Positions 51,629 through 59,790 of a stretch of DNA of 64,000 bases are shown one piece after another. Where the stretch lies: NCBI RefSeq assembly GCF_024137025.1, contig NZ_JAMYJR010000023.1, positions 124,001 through 188,000 of the forward strand, read 5' to 3'. Position 1 is the first letter of the stretch. Every line of letters starts with the position of its first letter. The notes under the pieces are model-generated. The model was not told where the DNA came from and made no database searches. It saw only the letters and a program-made list of their open reading frames with translations. Both the position numbers and the translations under genes were made by a program. The DNA is from Paractinoplanes aksuensis (GTDB taxonomy: Bacteria; Actinomycetota; Actinomycetes; Mycobacteriales; Micromonosporaceae).

Positions 51629-54598
51629 TCATCGGGGCGTGATGCGACGGCGGAGGTCCCGGCCCGTGGCCAGGGCCACCGTGGCCAACAGTAGGAGGAC
51701 GAGCACTGTCGTGCCGATCAGGACCAGCACCCGGGGCCAGGCCGGCAACGGCAGGTCGGCCGGGTTGACGCCGGCCAGCGGCAGCGCCCACCCGGTGGCC
51801 GCCCAGCCGACTACCGCGGTGGCCATGCCGGTGACGGCCGCGATGCCGACCAGGGCCGGATAGGTCCACAGGGTGGCCCGGCTCGTCGCCGCGCGGCGCA
51901 GGCCCTGCACGCGCAGGGCCGACAGGTCCTCGACCCGGCGGCTCCGGTCGACCGCGGCCGCCAGCACCAGCGCGAACGCGCCCAGCAGCACGGCCAGGCC
52001 GCCCGCGATCAGGTGGAACCACAGCGACAGAGCCGGGCCCTGCTCGTCGAGCTGGCGCCGCACCTGGTCGGCCCGGGAGTCGGCCCGGATGGTCAGGCCC
52101 TCGGCGGTCAGCCGCTCGGCGATGTCGGCGGGGGCGCGGTCGTTGAGCCACACCTCGGGCACCAGGGCCGGAGCGCCGTCGATGGCGAACCGGTCGGCGT
52201 ATTCGAGGTCGACCAGCGTGGCGTTGCGCCCGACCCGCGGCACGGCGGGCAGCCCTTCGACCTCGGTCACCGACATGGGCTTGCCGTCGAGACCGGTGAG
52301 CACGGCCCCGGGCGAGGAGCTCCCGGCGTACGCGATGGGAAGGGGGTAGGGCGTGTCGAGCGGGTGGAGCCAGGCGCCCTCGGGCAAGCCGTTCGGCGCG
52401 TCCAGGGTGATGCGCAGGCCGTCGGGCGCCGAGCTGACCGTGCCGTACCGGGGCATGCGCCACAGGGTCGCGCCCAGCGACGAGACCGTTATCGAGCTCG
52501 TCACGCCGGTCACGTTGCCGTTGACCATCAGCTGCAAGCCGTTGATGCGGCAGCCCTCGGCGCATGCGGGGACCTTCTGCACGTAGTCGTGCCGGCCCTC
52601 CCCCAGGTCGCCCAGCTGCACCAGCGTGTCGCCGCGCCCGCCCAGCGACGACAGCGCAACGTTGAGCCGCACCTCCTTGCCCTTCACGACGCCGGTCGCG
52701 GTGGCCCGGACGGCCAGCTCCGACCCCTTGATCACCGGGGCCGGCGGCGCCTCGGGGCGCAGCGCCCGCACCACCGCAGCGACCGGCGGGGCGTCGTCGG
52801 GCCAGGTCGCGACGGCCGCGAGCCGGGTCGTGTCGGCGGCCAGGCCGAGCGGTTCGAGGCCGGTGCTGTTGCGCAGCCGCACGGTGGCCATCGCGAACTC
52901 GCCCTCGGGATCGACCTGCCGGACCACGTGCAGCAGGCGGCTGCGGTGGACCGGGGACACCTCGAGCACCCGGGCCGCGCCGACGCCGAGCTCGGCCTGC
53001 ACGACCCGGCCCCGGGCGGCCACGTCGATCGCGCAGGCCGCGTAGCCGGCCACGGCCACGGTCGCGACCAGCAGGGCGAACAGCCGCTGGGCGCCGGGAC
53101 GGCGGGAGAGCTGGAAGCCGGCCAGCGCCGGGGCGAGCCGGCCCGCGGCCAGGGCCCGGGACGCGTACCGGGTGACCAGCGGCAGCAAAGCGCGCGCGGC
53201 CAGCAGGGCGAGGGCGAGCATGACGAACGCGGGTGCGAGCAGGCCGACGCCGCTGAGCGATCCCCCCGAGACGGCCAGCTGCACCGCCGCCACGACGGCC
53301 AGCAGGATCACCACGGCCTCGACGGCGAGCGCGCGCGGCCCGTTGGCGGCCACCGGGTTGCGCCGCAGCAGGGTGGCGACCGGGCTGAGCAGCTGGCGGC
53401 GCTGGGCCAGCACGGCCGCACCGACGGCGGCCAGCGCGGCGAAGGGCGCGTACCGCAGGGAGGCCCAGCCCTCCTCGATGCCGACGCCGGGGAAGCGGGC
53501 CGCGGCCACCGCGTTGACCAGCAGTTGCCCGGCCAGGCAGCCGGCCACCGCACCGGCCAGGATGGCCACCAGGCTCTCGCCGGTCGCCAGCCACCAGCGG
53601 TTCCACCACCGCGAGCCGCGCAGGGCCACGATCGCGAGCTCGGACTGGCGGCCCTGGGTGCCGTAGCCGACGGCCAGGAAGATACTGAAGCAGGCCAGCA
53701 GCACCAGCGGCACCGCGAGCACCGGCACCAGCAGGTGGGCGGCCGCGCGGCCCGACTCGATCCGGTCGAGCAGGGCCGGGATGGCCGTGTCGACCTGCAG
53801 ATTGGGGCCGATCTCGGTGGCCTTGCGGGTGAGCGCGAGCAGGCCGGTGCGCAACTCGTCGAGCCGGTCGGGGTTGAGCGCGCCCGGCCCGGCCAGCCCG
53901 TCGATGGACAGGTCGGTCAGCCCGTGCTCGATCGTCTCGAACGTGTTGGCGTCGGTGAAGACCGGCTCGGCCGGCCCCAGCCCGGCCAGCGACGTGAAGT
54001 AGCCGTGCGTGCCCCAGTAGACGTCAGCCGGGTCGTCGACCTCGTAGACGCCGGCCACGACCAGTCGCTCAGGGGCGCCGTCCTTCTTCCAGTACGGGTC
54101 GACCGGGTCGTCCTCCATCACCGCGTTCATCAGCGTGACCGGGTCGCCCGCCCGCACCCCGGCCCGCTCGGCCGTCCGCGCCCCGACGATGACGTCGTCC
54201 TCGCCGACCAGGCAGCGGCCGCTGACGATCCGCACGTGGGCGCAGACGTCCTGCCGGAACACGACCCGGCTGGGATAGGCGACGCTCTTCTCGAGCCCGA
54301 TGACCGGGTACGACGAGCTGTAGACGTAGCTGAAGCCGGGCAGCTCGACCAGGGCCGCGCCGACGTCGGCGAAGCCGGGCCCGCCGGTCTGGATCCGGGC
54401 GTCCTGGGCGCCGGCGATGACCAGGCTGCGCTCGCCGGGAGTGGCCGTCTCGATCTGGCCCGCCGCGATGGCCCGGTCGGTCGCGGTCAGGTAGGCCGGC
54501 GAGGCGACGGCCGCGGCCACCGCGAACATCGCCAGCAGCGCGAGCGTGACGGCCTGCCCGCGCCTGGTCCACACCATGGCCAGCACCAGCGACATCAT
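51629..54598 (-). CDS. FtsX-like ABC permease 1
   Basis: A 989-residue permease. An N-terminal transmembrane helix (about 14-35) is followed by a large extracytoplasmic domain. Membrane segments follow in two FtsX-type blocks, the first around 260-440 (ACFSIFLAVGYGTQGRQSEL) and the last near the C-terminus (about 850-980). Such permeases export lipids or peptides, or transmit force to outside partners. ATG at 54598 overlaps the stop of permease 2 (ATGA). Confidence 0.88.
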   Translation of the reverse strand: MMSLVLAMVWTRRGQAVTLALLAMFAVAAAVASPAYLTATDRAIAAGQIETATPGERSLVIAGAQDARIQTGGPGFADVGAALVELPGFSYVYSSSYPVIGLEKSVAYPSRVVFRQDVCAHVRIVSGRCLVGEDDVIVGARTAERAGVRAGDPVTLMNAVMEDDPVDPYWKKDGAPERLVVAGVYEVDDPADVYWGTHGYFTSLAGLGPAEPVFTDANTFETIEHGLTDLSIDGLAGPGALNPDRLDELRTGLLALTRKATEIGPNLQVDTAIPALLDRIESGRAAAHLLVPVLAVPLVLLACFSIFLAVGYGTQGRQSELAIVALRGSRWWNRWWLATGESLVAILAGAVAGCLAGQLLVNAVAAARFPGVGIEEGWASLRYAPFAALAAVGAAVLAQRRQLLSPVATLLRRNPVAANGPRALAVEAVVILLAVVAAVQLAVSGGSLSGVGLLAPAFVMLALALLAARALLPLVTRYASRALAAGRLAPALAGFQLSRRPGAQRLFALLVATVAVAGYAACAIDVAARGRVVQAELGVGAARVLEVSPVHRSRLLHVVRQVDPEGEFAMATVRLRNSTGLEPLGLAADTTRLAAVATWPDDAPPVAAVVRALRPEAPPAPVIKGSELAVRATATGVVKGKEVRLNVALSSLGGRGDTLVQLGDLGEGRHDYVQKVPACAEGCRINGLQLMVNGNVTGVTSSITVSSLGATLWRMPRYGTVSSAPDGLRITLDAPNGLPEGAWLHPLDTPYPLPIAYAGSSSPGAVLTGLDGKPMSVTEVEGLPAVPRVGRNATLVDLEYADRFAIDGAPALVPEVWLNDRAPADIAERLTAEGLTIRADSRADQVRRQLDEQGPALSLWFHLIAGGLAVLLGAFALVLAAAVDRSRRVEDLSALRVQGLRRAATSRATLWTYPALVGIAAVTGMATAVVGWAATGWALPLAGVNPADLPLPAWPRVLVLIGTTVLVLLLLATVALATGRDLRRRITPR

Positions 54599-57500
54599 CG
54601 GGCGCTCACCCCGTCGCGCAGCCGGCGCACCAGCGGGAGCACCGAGAGCCAGCCGACCAGCCCGAGCACGATCAGCGCGACCAGCCCGGCCAGCCCGACC
54701 GCGGTCCAGCCCAGAGCGCCCGGCGGCGGCAGCACGTCCCACTTGTCGGTGAACCCGCGCACGGCCACCCGGGCCACCGGATTCGCGATCGCCGCCGCCA
54801 TCAACCCGACGGCCGGCCCGGTCAGGATCAAGACCCAGGTTCCCGCGTACGCCGTCCCGACCGCAGCCTTCAGCGGCAGCCCCTGCAACCGCAGCGCCCG
54901 CAGTTGCTCGAGCCGCGCGCGCCGGTCGACGGCGCCCGCCACGGCGACGGTCGCGGCCGCCAGCAGCAGCCCGACCACGCCGCCGAGCAGCCCGAAGCGG
55001 GCGATCGCCGAGGGCGCCTGCTCGGCCAGCCGGGCCGATCGGCGGGCCGCGGAGTCCTCCCCGCTGACGACCAGCCCGGCCCCCCGCAGCGCGGTCACCA
55101 CCTCGGGTCCGGCCTCGGGGGCCAGCCAGACCTGGAACTCGCCGGGCTGGTTGACGTCGCCGCCGATCCGGCGCGCGGTCTCGAGGTCGACGAGCACCCC
55201 GGCCCGGCCGATCACCGGCAGCACCGCGGTGGCGCCGTCGACCCGCACCGGGACCGGCTGACCGTCGAACGTGGTCAGCGCGGGCTCGCCGAACCGCCAG
55301 CCGGTCGGCGGCGACCCGGCCAGCACGACCGGCGGTGGCAGGGCGCTGTCCACGGCGTACACCTGGATGCCGATGTCGGGGGTGCCGGCCCTGTTCTCGT
55401 CGCGCGCGATGCGCAGGGCGCCGTCGGCGGCGACGATGTCGAGCGCCGCGCCGGTGGTCTCGGGCCGCCAGCGGGCGATGTCGCCGAGCTCGTCCGGCCC
55501 GAGCACGGCGGCCGCCGGGCTCTGCTGGGTCAGCCCGCGCAGGGTCACCGCGCTGCCGGCGTCGGCCGGGGGCAGGTAGCCGTTCGGCGCGGGCGGGCTG
55601 CTCAGCTGCCAGCGCAGGATGCGGCAGCCGGGTGCCTCGCTGCACCCGGTGACCGGCGCGGTGACGGTCTGCTCGCCCGCGCGCAACGGGCCGAACCGCA
55701 CCTGGACCGGGGCGCCCGTGCCCTCGTGCTGCAGAGTTAGCCCGACCGCGACCGGGCGCCGGCTCTCGTTGCCCAGCCGCAGGCTGAGCCGCTCGCCGGT
55801 GATCGCGGGCGCGGGCTTCGGACCGGGGCTCTCGGCGGTGGCGGCGGCGAGCAACCCCACCGGCCCGTACGCGGGCTGCCAGCGCGCCACCGCGGCCAGC
55901 CGCGCGCTGTCGACCGCGAGCACGGGCGGATCACTCGACCGGTCGACGACCACGGCCATGGCCCGGCGGCCCTCGGGATCGGCCCGGCGGACGGCCGCGA
56001 GCAGCGTGGTGCGGTTGGCCGCCTGCACGCTGAGCACCCGCTCGGCCCCCAGCTCGGCCGTGCTGCGCTCGTTCCGGGCCCGGTTGTCGCCCAGGGTCAG
56101 GCCCAGGGTCGTGGTGAACAGGGCCACCGCCACCACGACCAGCGCGAACACCCGGTCGCTGCCGGGCTGCCGGGACACCTGCACCGCCGTGAGGCCGAGC
56201 CGCAACCGGCCCGTACGCAGGGCGGCACCCCCACCCCGGTCGGCCACCCGCCCCAGCAGCCGGGCCAGCAGCACCGCCACGGCCAGCGCGACCAGGGCCG
56301 GCGCGGCCGCCGCGAGTCCGCTGCCCGGGGCGCTCGACCGGGCCTGATAGACGGCGGCCACCGCGACCGCGATCAGCAGCAGGTCGGTCAGCCCGGCCCG
56401 CCAGTCCCCGCGGCCGGCGCCGACCGCGCGCAGCAACTCGGCCACCGGTCGGCGCAGGGCCACGGCCTCGATCGCGGCCAGCACGGCCAGCCCGCCCAGC
56501 AGCACCGCCCCGGCCGCCGCCAGCGACAACAGCAACGCCTCGCGCTGTTGCCCCTCGGCCTCGACCGGACCGGCCAGCCACCGGGCCAGCAGATACCCCG
56601 ACGGCAGCCCGATCAGCGCGCCCACGGTCAACGGCAGCAGATGCTGGCCCCAGGCCAGGCGCAACATGGCGAACCGGGTGCTGCCGCGGAGCTTGAGCAG
56701 GGCGGCGTCGCCGCGCCGGTCGCGCCCGGTGTACCGGCCGGCCAGCCCGATCGCGAACCACGTCAGCACCAGCGTCTGCCCCATCGCCAGCACCACGCCG
56801 AGCCGGATCTCGGTGCGGTCGCGCTCGATGGCCGCCAGCAGCGGACCGGACGCGTTGACCAGGCGCAGGCCCGAGGCCGCGGCCTTGTATTGCGCCTCGC
56901 GCAGCACCGCGCCGAGCGGGAAACCGCCCTCGCCGCGCAGCAACTCGTCGGGCAGGATCAGGTCGAAGGTGGCGGTCGGCCGGGCCAGCGCCGCGGTCTC
57001 GAACGTCGCGAGCGGGGTGAAGGCCGGGTCGAGCCCGCGGTCGGCCCGGAAGAGCGCGTTGCTCCAGTACAGGCTGCTCGGGTCGGCGTACGTGAACAGC
57101 GCGACCACGGTCAGCGTCACCGGCGGCGAGTTCGGGGAATCGCGCAGGGTCAACCGGTCGCCGGGCCGCACACCGAGCTGCTCGGCCGCCGTGACGCTGA
57201 TCGCGGTCTGCCCGGCCGTCGCGGGGCAGGGGCCGTCGAGGCGTACGTGGGCACAGAAGTCGTCGCGGAAGGCCACGCTCATGGTCGTGGCGACGCCGTC
57301 GGTGTCGACGGCGAGCGGCAGCGCGAGCCCGGTGACCGGGTCACCGACCGGCAGGGACAACTGGCCCCGCATCACCGCTTCGAGCTCGGCCAGGGCGCCC
57401 TGCGGGTCGCCGTCGGTGTCCGAGATCTGCTGCGCCGACACGGTGCGCTGGAAGGCCGGGGCGGCGGCCACGTCGGCCGCGGCGGCCCGGTTGATGCTCG

Positions 57501-57615
57501 CGTAGGCGAACCACGGCCCGGCCGCGGCCACCGCCGAGGCCAGCACGGTGAGCACCAGGACGGTCAGCACCTGGGCGGTGCGCGTCCGCACCGCACCCCA
57601 GATGAGCCCGATCAT
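54595..57615 (-). CDS. FtsX-like ABC permease 2
   Basis: A 1006-residue permease with the same plan as its neighbour: N-terminal helix (about 15-38), extracytoplasmic domain with a Cys pair (FCAHVRLDGPC), FtsX-type helices around 275-480, a second outer domain and C-terminal helices. The two permeases probably form a heterodimer with the downstream ATPase. It is the first gene of the operon. The short gap to corA (45 bp) leaves little room for a promoter, so read-through from outside is possible only if corA were upstream; corA is downstream of none, so the promoter lies within 57616-57660. Confidence 0.87.
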   Translation of the reverse strand: MIGLIWGAVRTRTAQVLTVLVLTVLASAVAAAGPWFAYASINRAAAADVAAAPAFQRTVSAQQISDTDGDPQGALAELEAVMRGQLSLPVGDPVTGLALPLAVDTDGVATTMSVAFRDDFCAHVRLDGPCPATAGQTAISVTAAEQLGVRPGDRLTLRDSPNSPPVTLTVVALFTYADPSSLYWSNALFRADRGLDPAFTPLATFETAALARPTATFDLILPDELLRGEGGFPLGAVLREAQYKAAASGLRLVNASGPLLAAIERDRTEIRLGVVLAMGQTLVLTWFAIGLAGRYTGRDRRGDAALLKLRGSTRFAMLRLAWGQHLLPLTVGALIGLPSGYLLARWLAGPVEAEGQQREALLLSLAAAGAVLLGGLAVLAAIEAVALRRPVAELLRAVGAGRGDWRAGLTDLLLIAVAVAAVYQARSSAPGSGLAAAAPALVALAVAVLLARLLGRVADRGGGAALRTGRLRLGLTAVQVSRQPGSDRVFALVVVAVALFTTTLGLTLGDNRARNERSTAELGAERVLSVQAANRTTLLAAVRRADPEGRRAMAVVVDRSSDPPVLAVDSARLAAVARWQPAYGPVGLLAAATAESPGPKPAPAITGERLSLRLGNESRRPVAVGLTLQHEGTGAPVQVRFGPLRAGEQTVTAPVTGCSEAPGCRILRWQLSSPPAPNGYLPPADAGSAVTLRGLTQQSPAAAVLGPDELGDIARWRPETTGAALDIVAADGALRIARDENRAGTPDIGIQVYAVDSALPPPVVLAGSPPTGWRFGEPALTTFDGQPVPVRVDGATAVLPVIGRAGVLVDLETARRIGGDVNQPGEFQVWLAPEAGPEVVTALRGAGLVVSGEDSAARRSARLAEQAPSAIARFGLLGGVVGLLLAAATVAVAGAVDRRARLEQLRALRLQGLPLKAAVGTAYAGTWVLILTGPAVGLMAAAIANPVARVAVRGFTDKWDVLPPPGALGWTAVGLAGLVALIVLGLVGWLSVLPLVRRLRDGVSAR

Positions 57616-57660
57616 GCCGGGAGGTTACGCCATCGGCGGAGCCGCGCGATGCCCCGCCGG

Positions 57661-58665
57661 TCAGAGCCAGCCGCGTCGTTTCAGGTAGAGGTAGAGAAGT
57701 GCCGAGATCGCGAGGATGGCCGCGGTGCTGACGACGAAACCGGAGAACTTCTCGAAGCCCGGGTACGGCAGGTTCTGCCCGAAGTAACCGGTGATCGCGG
57801 TCGGCACGGCGACGATGGCGGCCCACGCGGCCAGCTTGCGGGTGGTGTCGTTGAGCACGTTGCCCTGCTCGGCCAGATCGGCCTGCAGCAGCGCGTCGAT
57901 CCGGTCGCGCAGATGCTCGACCTCGTCGACGGTGTGGGTCGCGTGGTCCTCGACGTCGCGGTAGTAGGGACGCAGCTTCGCGTCGACCAGGCCGAGGTCG
58001 GCCCGCATGGCCTGGCCGACCAGTTCGGGCATGGGCCCGACGGCCCGCCGCAGCGCCGCCAGCAGCTTGCGCTGCTCGACGCCCTTCATGCGGACCGAGC
58101 GCGGCGCCCCGCCCTCCTCCAGCAGCTTGTCCTCGACCTTGTCCATCGCCGCGTCGAGCCGCTGGGCGACCGCGTACTGCCCGTCGACGACCACGTCGAG
58201 CAGCCCGTACAGCAGGAAGCCGACGCCGCCGCCGTCGAGCTGGGCGTCGACGTCCCAGCGTTCGACGAACTTGCTGGTGTCGCTGGGCGACTTGCGCACC
58301 GTGATCAGGGCCCGCGGCGTCACGAAGACACTGATCTCGGTCTTGCCGAACTTGGTGTGCGAGTCCTCGGTGGCGATGTCGACCGCGTACACGTTGAGGA
58401 AGACGTGGTGGGGGTAGCGGTCGAGCTTGGGGCGCTCGTGGTCGACCGTCGCGTCCTCGACGGCCAGCGGGTGCAGCTGGAACTCCCGGGCGACCAGGGT
58501 CAGGTCGTCCGCCGTGGGATGGAACAGGTCGAGCCAGAGCACCGCGCCGGGGTGCTGCTCGAGCAGGGGGGCCACCTGGTCGTACGGGAAATCCTGGGCG
58601 ATCGCCTTCCCGTTCTCATAGAGGCGGGTCTCGATCGGGCAGGTGGGTTCGGTCACGGGAACCAC
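57661..58665 (-). CDS. corA: CorA-family divalent cation transporter with GQN motif
   Basis: A 334-residue magnesium/cobalt transporter. A large cytosolic N-terminal domain with acidic helices is followed by two C-terminal transmembrane helices. The pore motif, usually YGMN, is FGQN (296-298) in ITGYFGQNLPYPGF, a variant seen in actinobacteria as far as I recall. The C-terminus is basic (LKRRGWL). GTG at 58665 follows GAGGGG. It lies upstream of the ABC operon on the same strand with a 45-bp gap, so permease 2 could be read from the corA promoter. It is divergent from pnuC. Confidence 0.88.
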   Translation of the reverse strand: MVPVTEPTCPIETRLYENGKAIAQDFPYDQVAPLLEQHPGAVLWLDLFHPTADDLTLVAREFQLHPLAVEDATVDHERPKLDRYPHHVFLNVYAVDIATEDSHTKFGKTEISVFVTPRALITVRKSPSDTSKFVERWDVDAQLDGGGVGFLLYGLLDVVVDGQYAVAQRLDAAMDKVEDKLLEEGGAPRSVRMKGVEQRKLLAALRRAVGPMPELVGQAMRADLGLVDAKLRPYYRDVEDHATHTVDEVEHLRDRIDALLQADLAEQGNVLNDTTRKLAAWAAIVAVPTAITGYFGQNLPYPGFEKFSGFVVSTAAILAISALLYLYLKRRGWL

Positions 58666-58696
58666 TATGCCCCTCGGCCGCGCCCTACGATGAGTC

Positions 58697-59431
58697 GTGA
58701 CCTGGGCCGACCAACTACTCTCCGCGTTCTACCACGCCAAGTGGCAGGTCACGGCCGACCAGGCGATCTATTACCGCGAGATCGTCGGCAACGCCTTCGG
58801 GCTGGGGTCAGCCCTGTTCGGCATGCGCCGCAACGTCTGGGCGTGGCCGGTCGGCATCGTCGGCAACGTGCTGCTGTTCACCGTCTTCGCCGGCCAGGCC
58901 ATCGGCAACGACCAGGGCACGCCGCTGTTCGGGCAGGCCGCGCGCCAGGTCTTCTTCGTCGTGGCCAGCGTGTACGGCTGGTGGCGCTGGAACCAGAACC
59001 GCAAACGCAGCTCCGCCGGCGTGGCTGTCCAGCCGCACTGGGCCACCGCCCGCCAGCGCATCGTCTACGGCAGCCTGGCCCTGTTCGCGGTGGTCCTCTG
59101 CTTCTACGTGTTCCGGGCCGTCGGCGCCGGCTTCCCCGTCCCGTGGTGGTACTACCTGGCCGACTCCTGGATCTTCGTCGGCTCCATGCTGGCCACGTAC
59201 GCGCTGGCCCGGGGCTGGGTCGAGTTCTGGCTCTGCTGGATAGCCGTCGACCTGGTCGGCGTGCCCGAACTGCTGCACTTCCGCTACTACCCGTCGGCCG
59301 TCCTCTACGGCGTCTACGCGGTGTTCGTCATCTGGGGCTTCGTGGTGTGGCTGCGCATCTCCCGAGCCGAATCGGGGCCGCCCGACGAACAGGCGGCCCC
59401 GGCCGCTCAGACCTCGGCCGTCAACTCGTAG
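58697..59431 (+). CDS. pnuC: Nicotinamide riboside/mononucleotide transporter PnuC
   Basis: A 244-residue membrane protein with about seven helices. WAWPVGIVGNVLLF and VASVYGWWRWNQ correspond to the substrate-contacting Trp/Asn motifs of PnuC, and WIAVDLVGVPELL and YGVYAVFVIWG close the family pattern. It takes up NAD precursors by facilitated diffusion. GTG at 58697. No NadR kinase is adjacent. The 3' end overlaps the convergent small gene by 25 nt. Confidence 0.9.
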   Translation: MTWADQLLSAFYHAKWQVTADQAIYYREIVGNAFGLGSALFGMRRNVWAWPVGIVGNVLLFTVFAGQAIGNDQGTPLFGQAARQVFFVVASVYGWWRWNQNRKRSSAGVAVQPHWATARQRIVYGSLALFAVVLCFYVFRAVGAGFPVPWWYYLADSWIFVGSMLATYALARGWVEFWLCWIAVDLVGVPELLHFRYYPSAVLYGVYAVFVIWGFVVWLRISRAESGPPDEQAAPAAQTSAVNS

Positions 59432-59655
59432 ATCTCGGTCGTGGGGTGACCCGCGCGCTCGTGGATCCGCATCACGGCCTCCTTGCTCGGCCCAGAACTG
59501 AGGCAGAACACCTTGCCCGACTCGGGGTCGAGCCACGCCCGCTCGAAGTGCACCCCCTCCTCGCCCTCGATCTTCAGATCGGCGTCGTGCGCGTCGGCCA
59601 GCTGCTCCGGGGTGACGCCGTGGAATCCGCTGTGTACGTCCATGAATTTCGCCAT
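59407..59655 (-). CDS. SCO4226-family nickel-binding protein (DUF4242)
   Basis: An 82-residue ferredoxin-like-fold protein. MAKFMDVHSGFHGVT, AHDADLKIEGEEGVHFERAW, KVFCLSSGPSKEAV and HERAGHPTTEIYE match the SCO4226/DUF4242 family closely in length and order. The Streptomyces member binds nickel; cellular role unknown. It is convergent with and overlaps the pnuC 3' end. Confidence 0.88.
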   Translation of the reverse strand: MAKFMDVHSGFHGVTPEQLADAHDADLKIEGEEGVHFERAWLDPESGKVFCLSSGPSKEAVMRIHERAGHPTTEIYELTAEV

Positions 59656-59790
59656 GACCCCAGCCTGGCCGCCGGGCTTGCGTCGGACATCGGTCAGAGC
59701 ACCTACGGAGGCGCGCCGGGCTGACCTAAAGTCGCGGACGTGGTGCTGGGGTCTGTCCGGCCGTTGACGTGGGAGCGAGGCGAGGTCCAG

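Noticed and set aside
52013-55261. A 1082-codon plus-strand open frame
   Set aside because: Antisense to the two FtsX-type permeases; no domain or signal features and biased composition.
54599-55645. Long N-terminal extension of FtsX permease 1
   Set aside because: It lies inside the permease 2 gene in another frame; the ATG at 54598 gives the usual N-terminal helix and an ATGA overlap.
56548-59724. A 1058-codon plus-strand open frame
   Set aside because: Runs antisense to permease 2 and corA and out of frame through pnuC; only the embedded real genes show family motifs.
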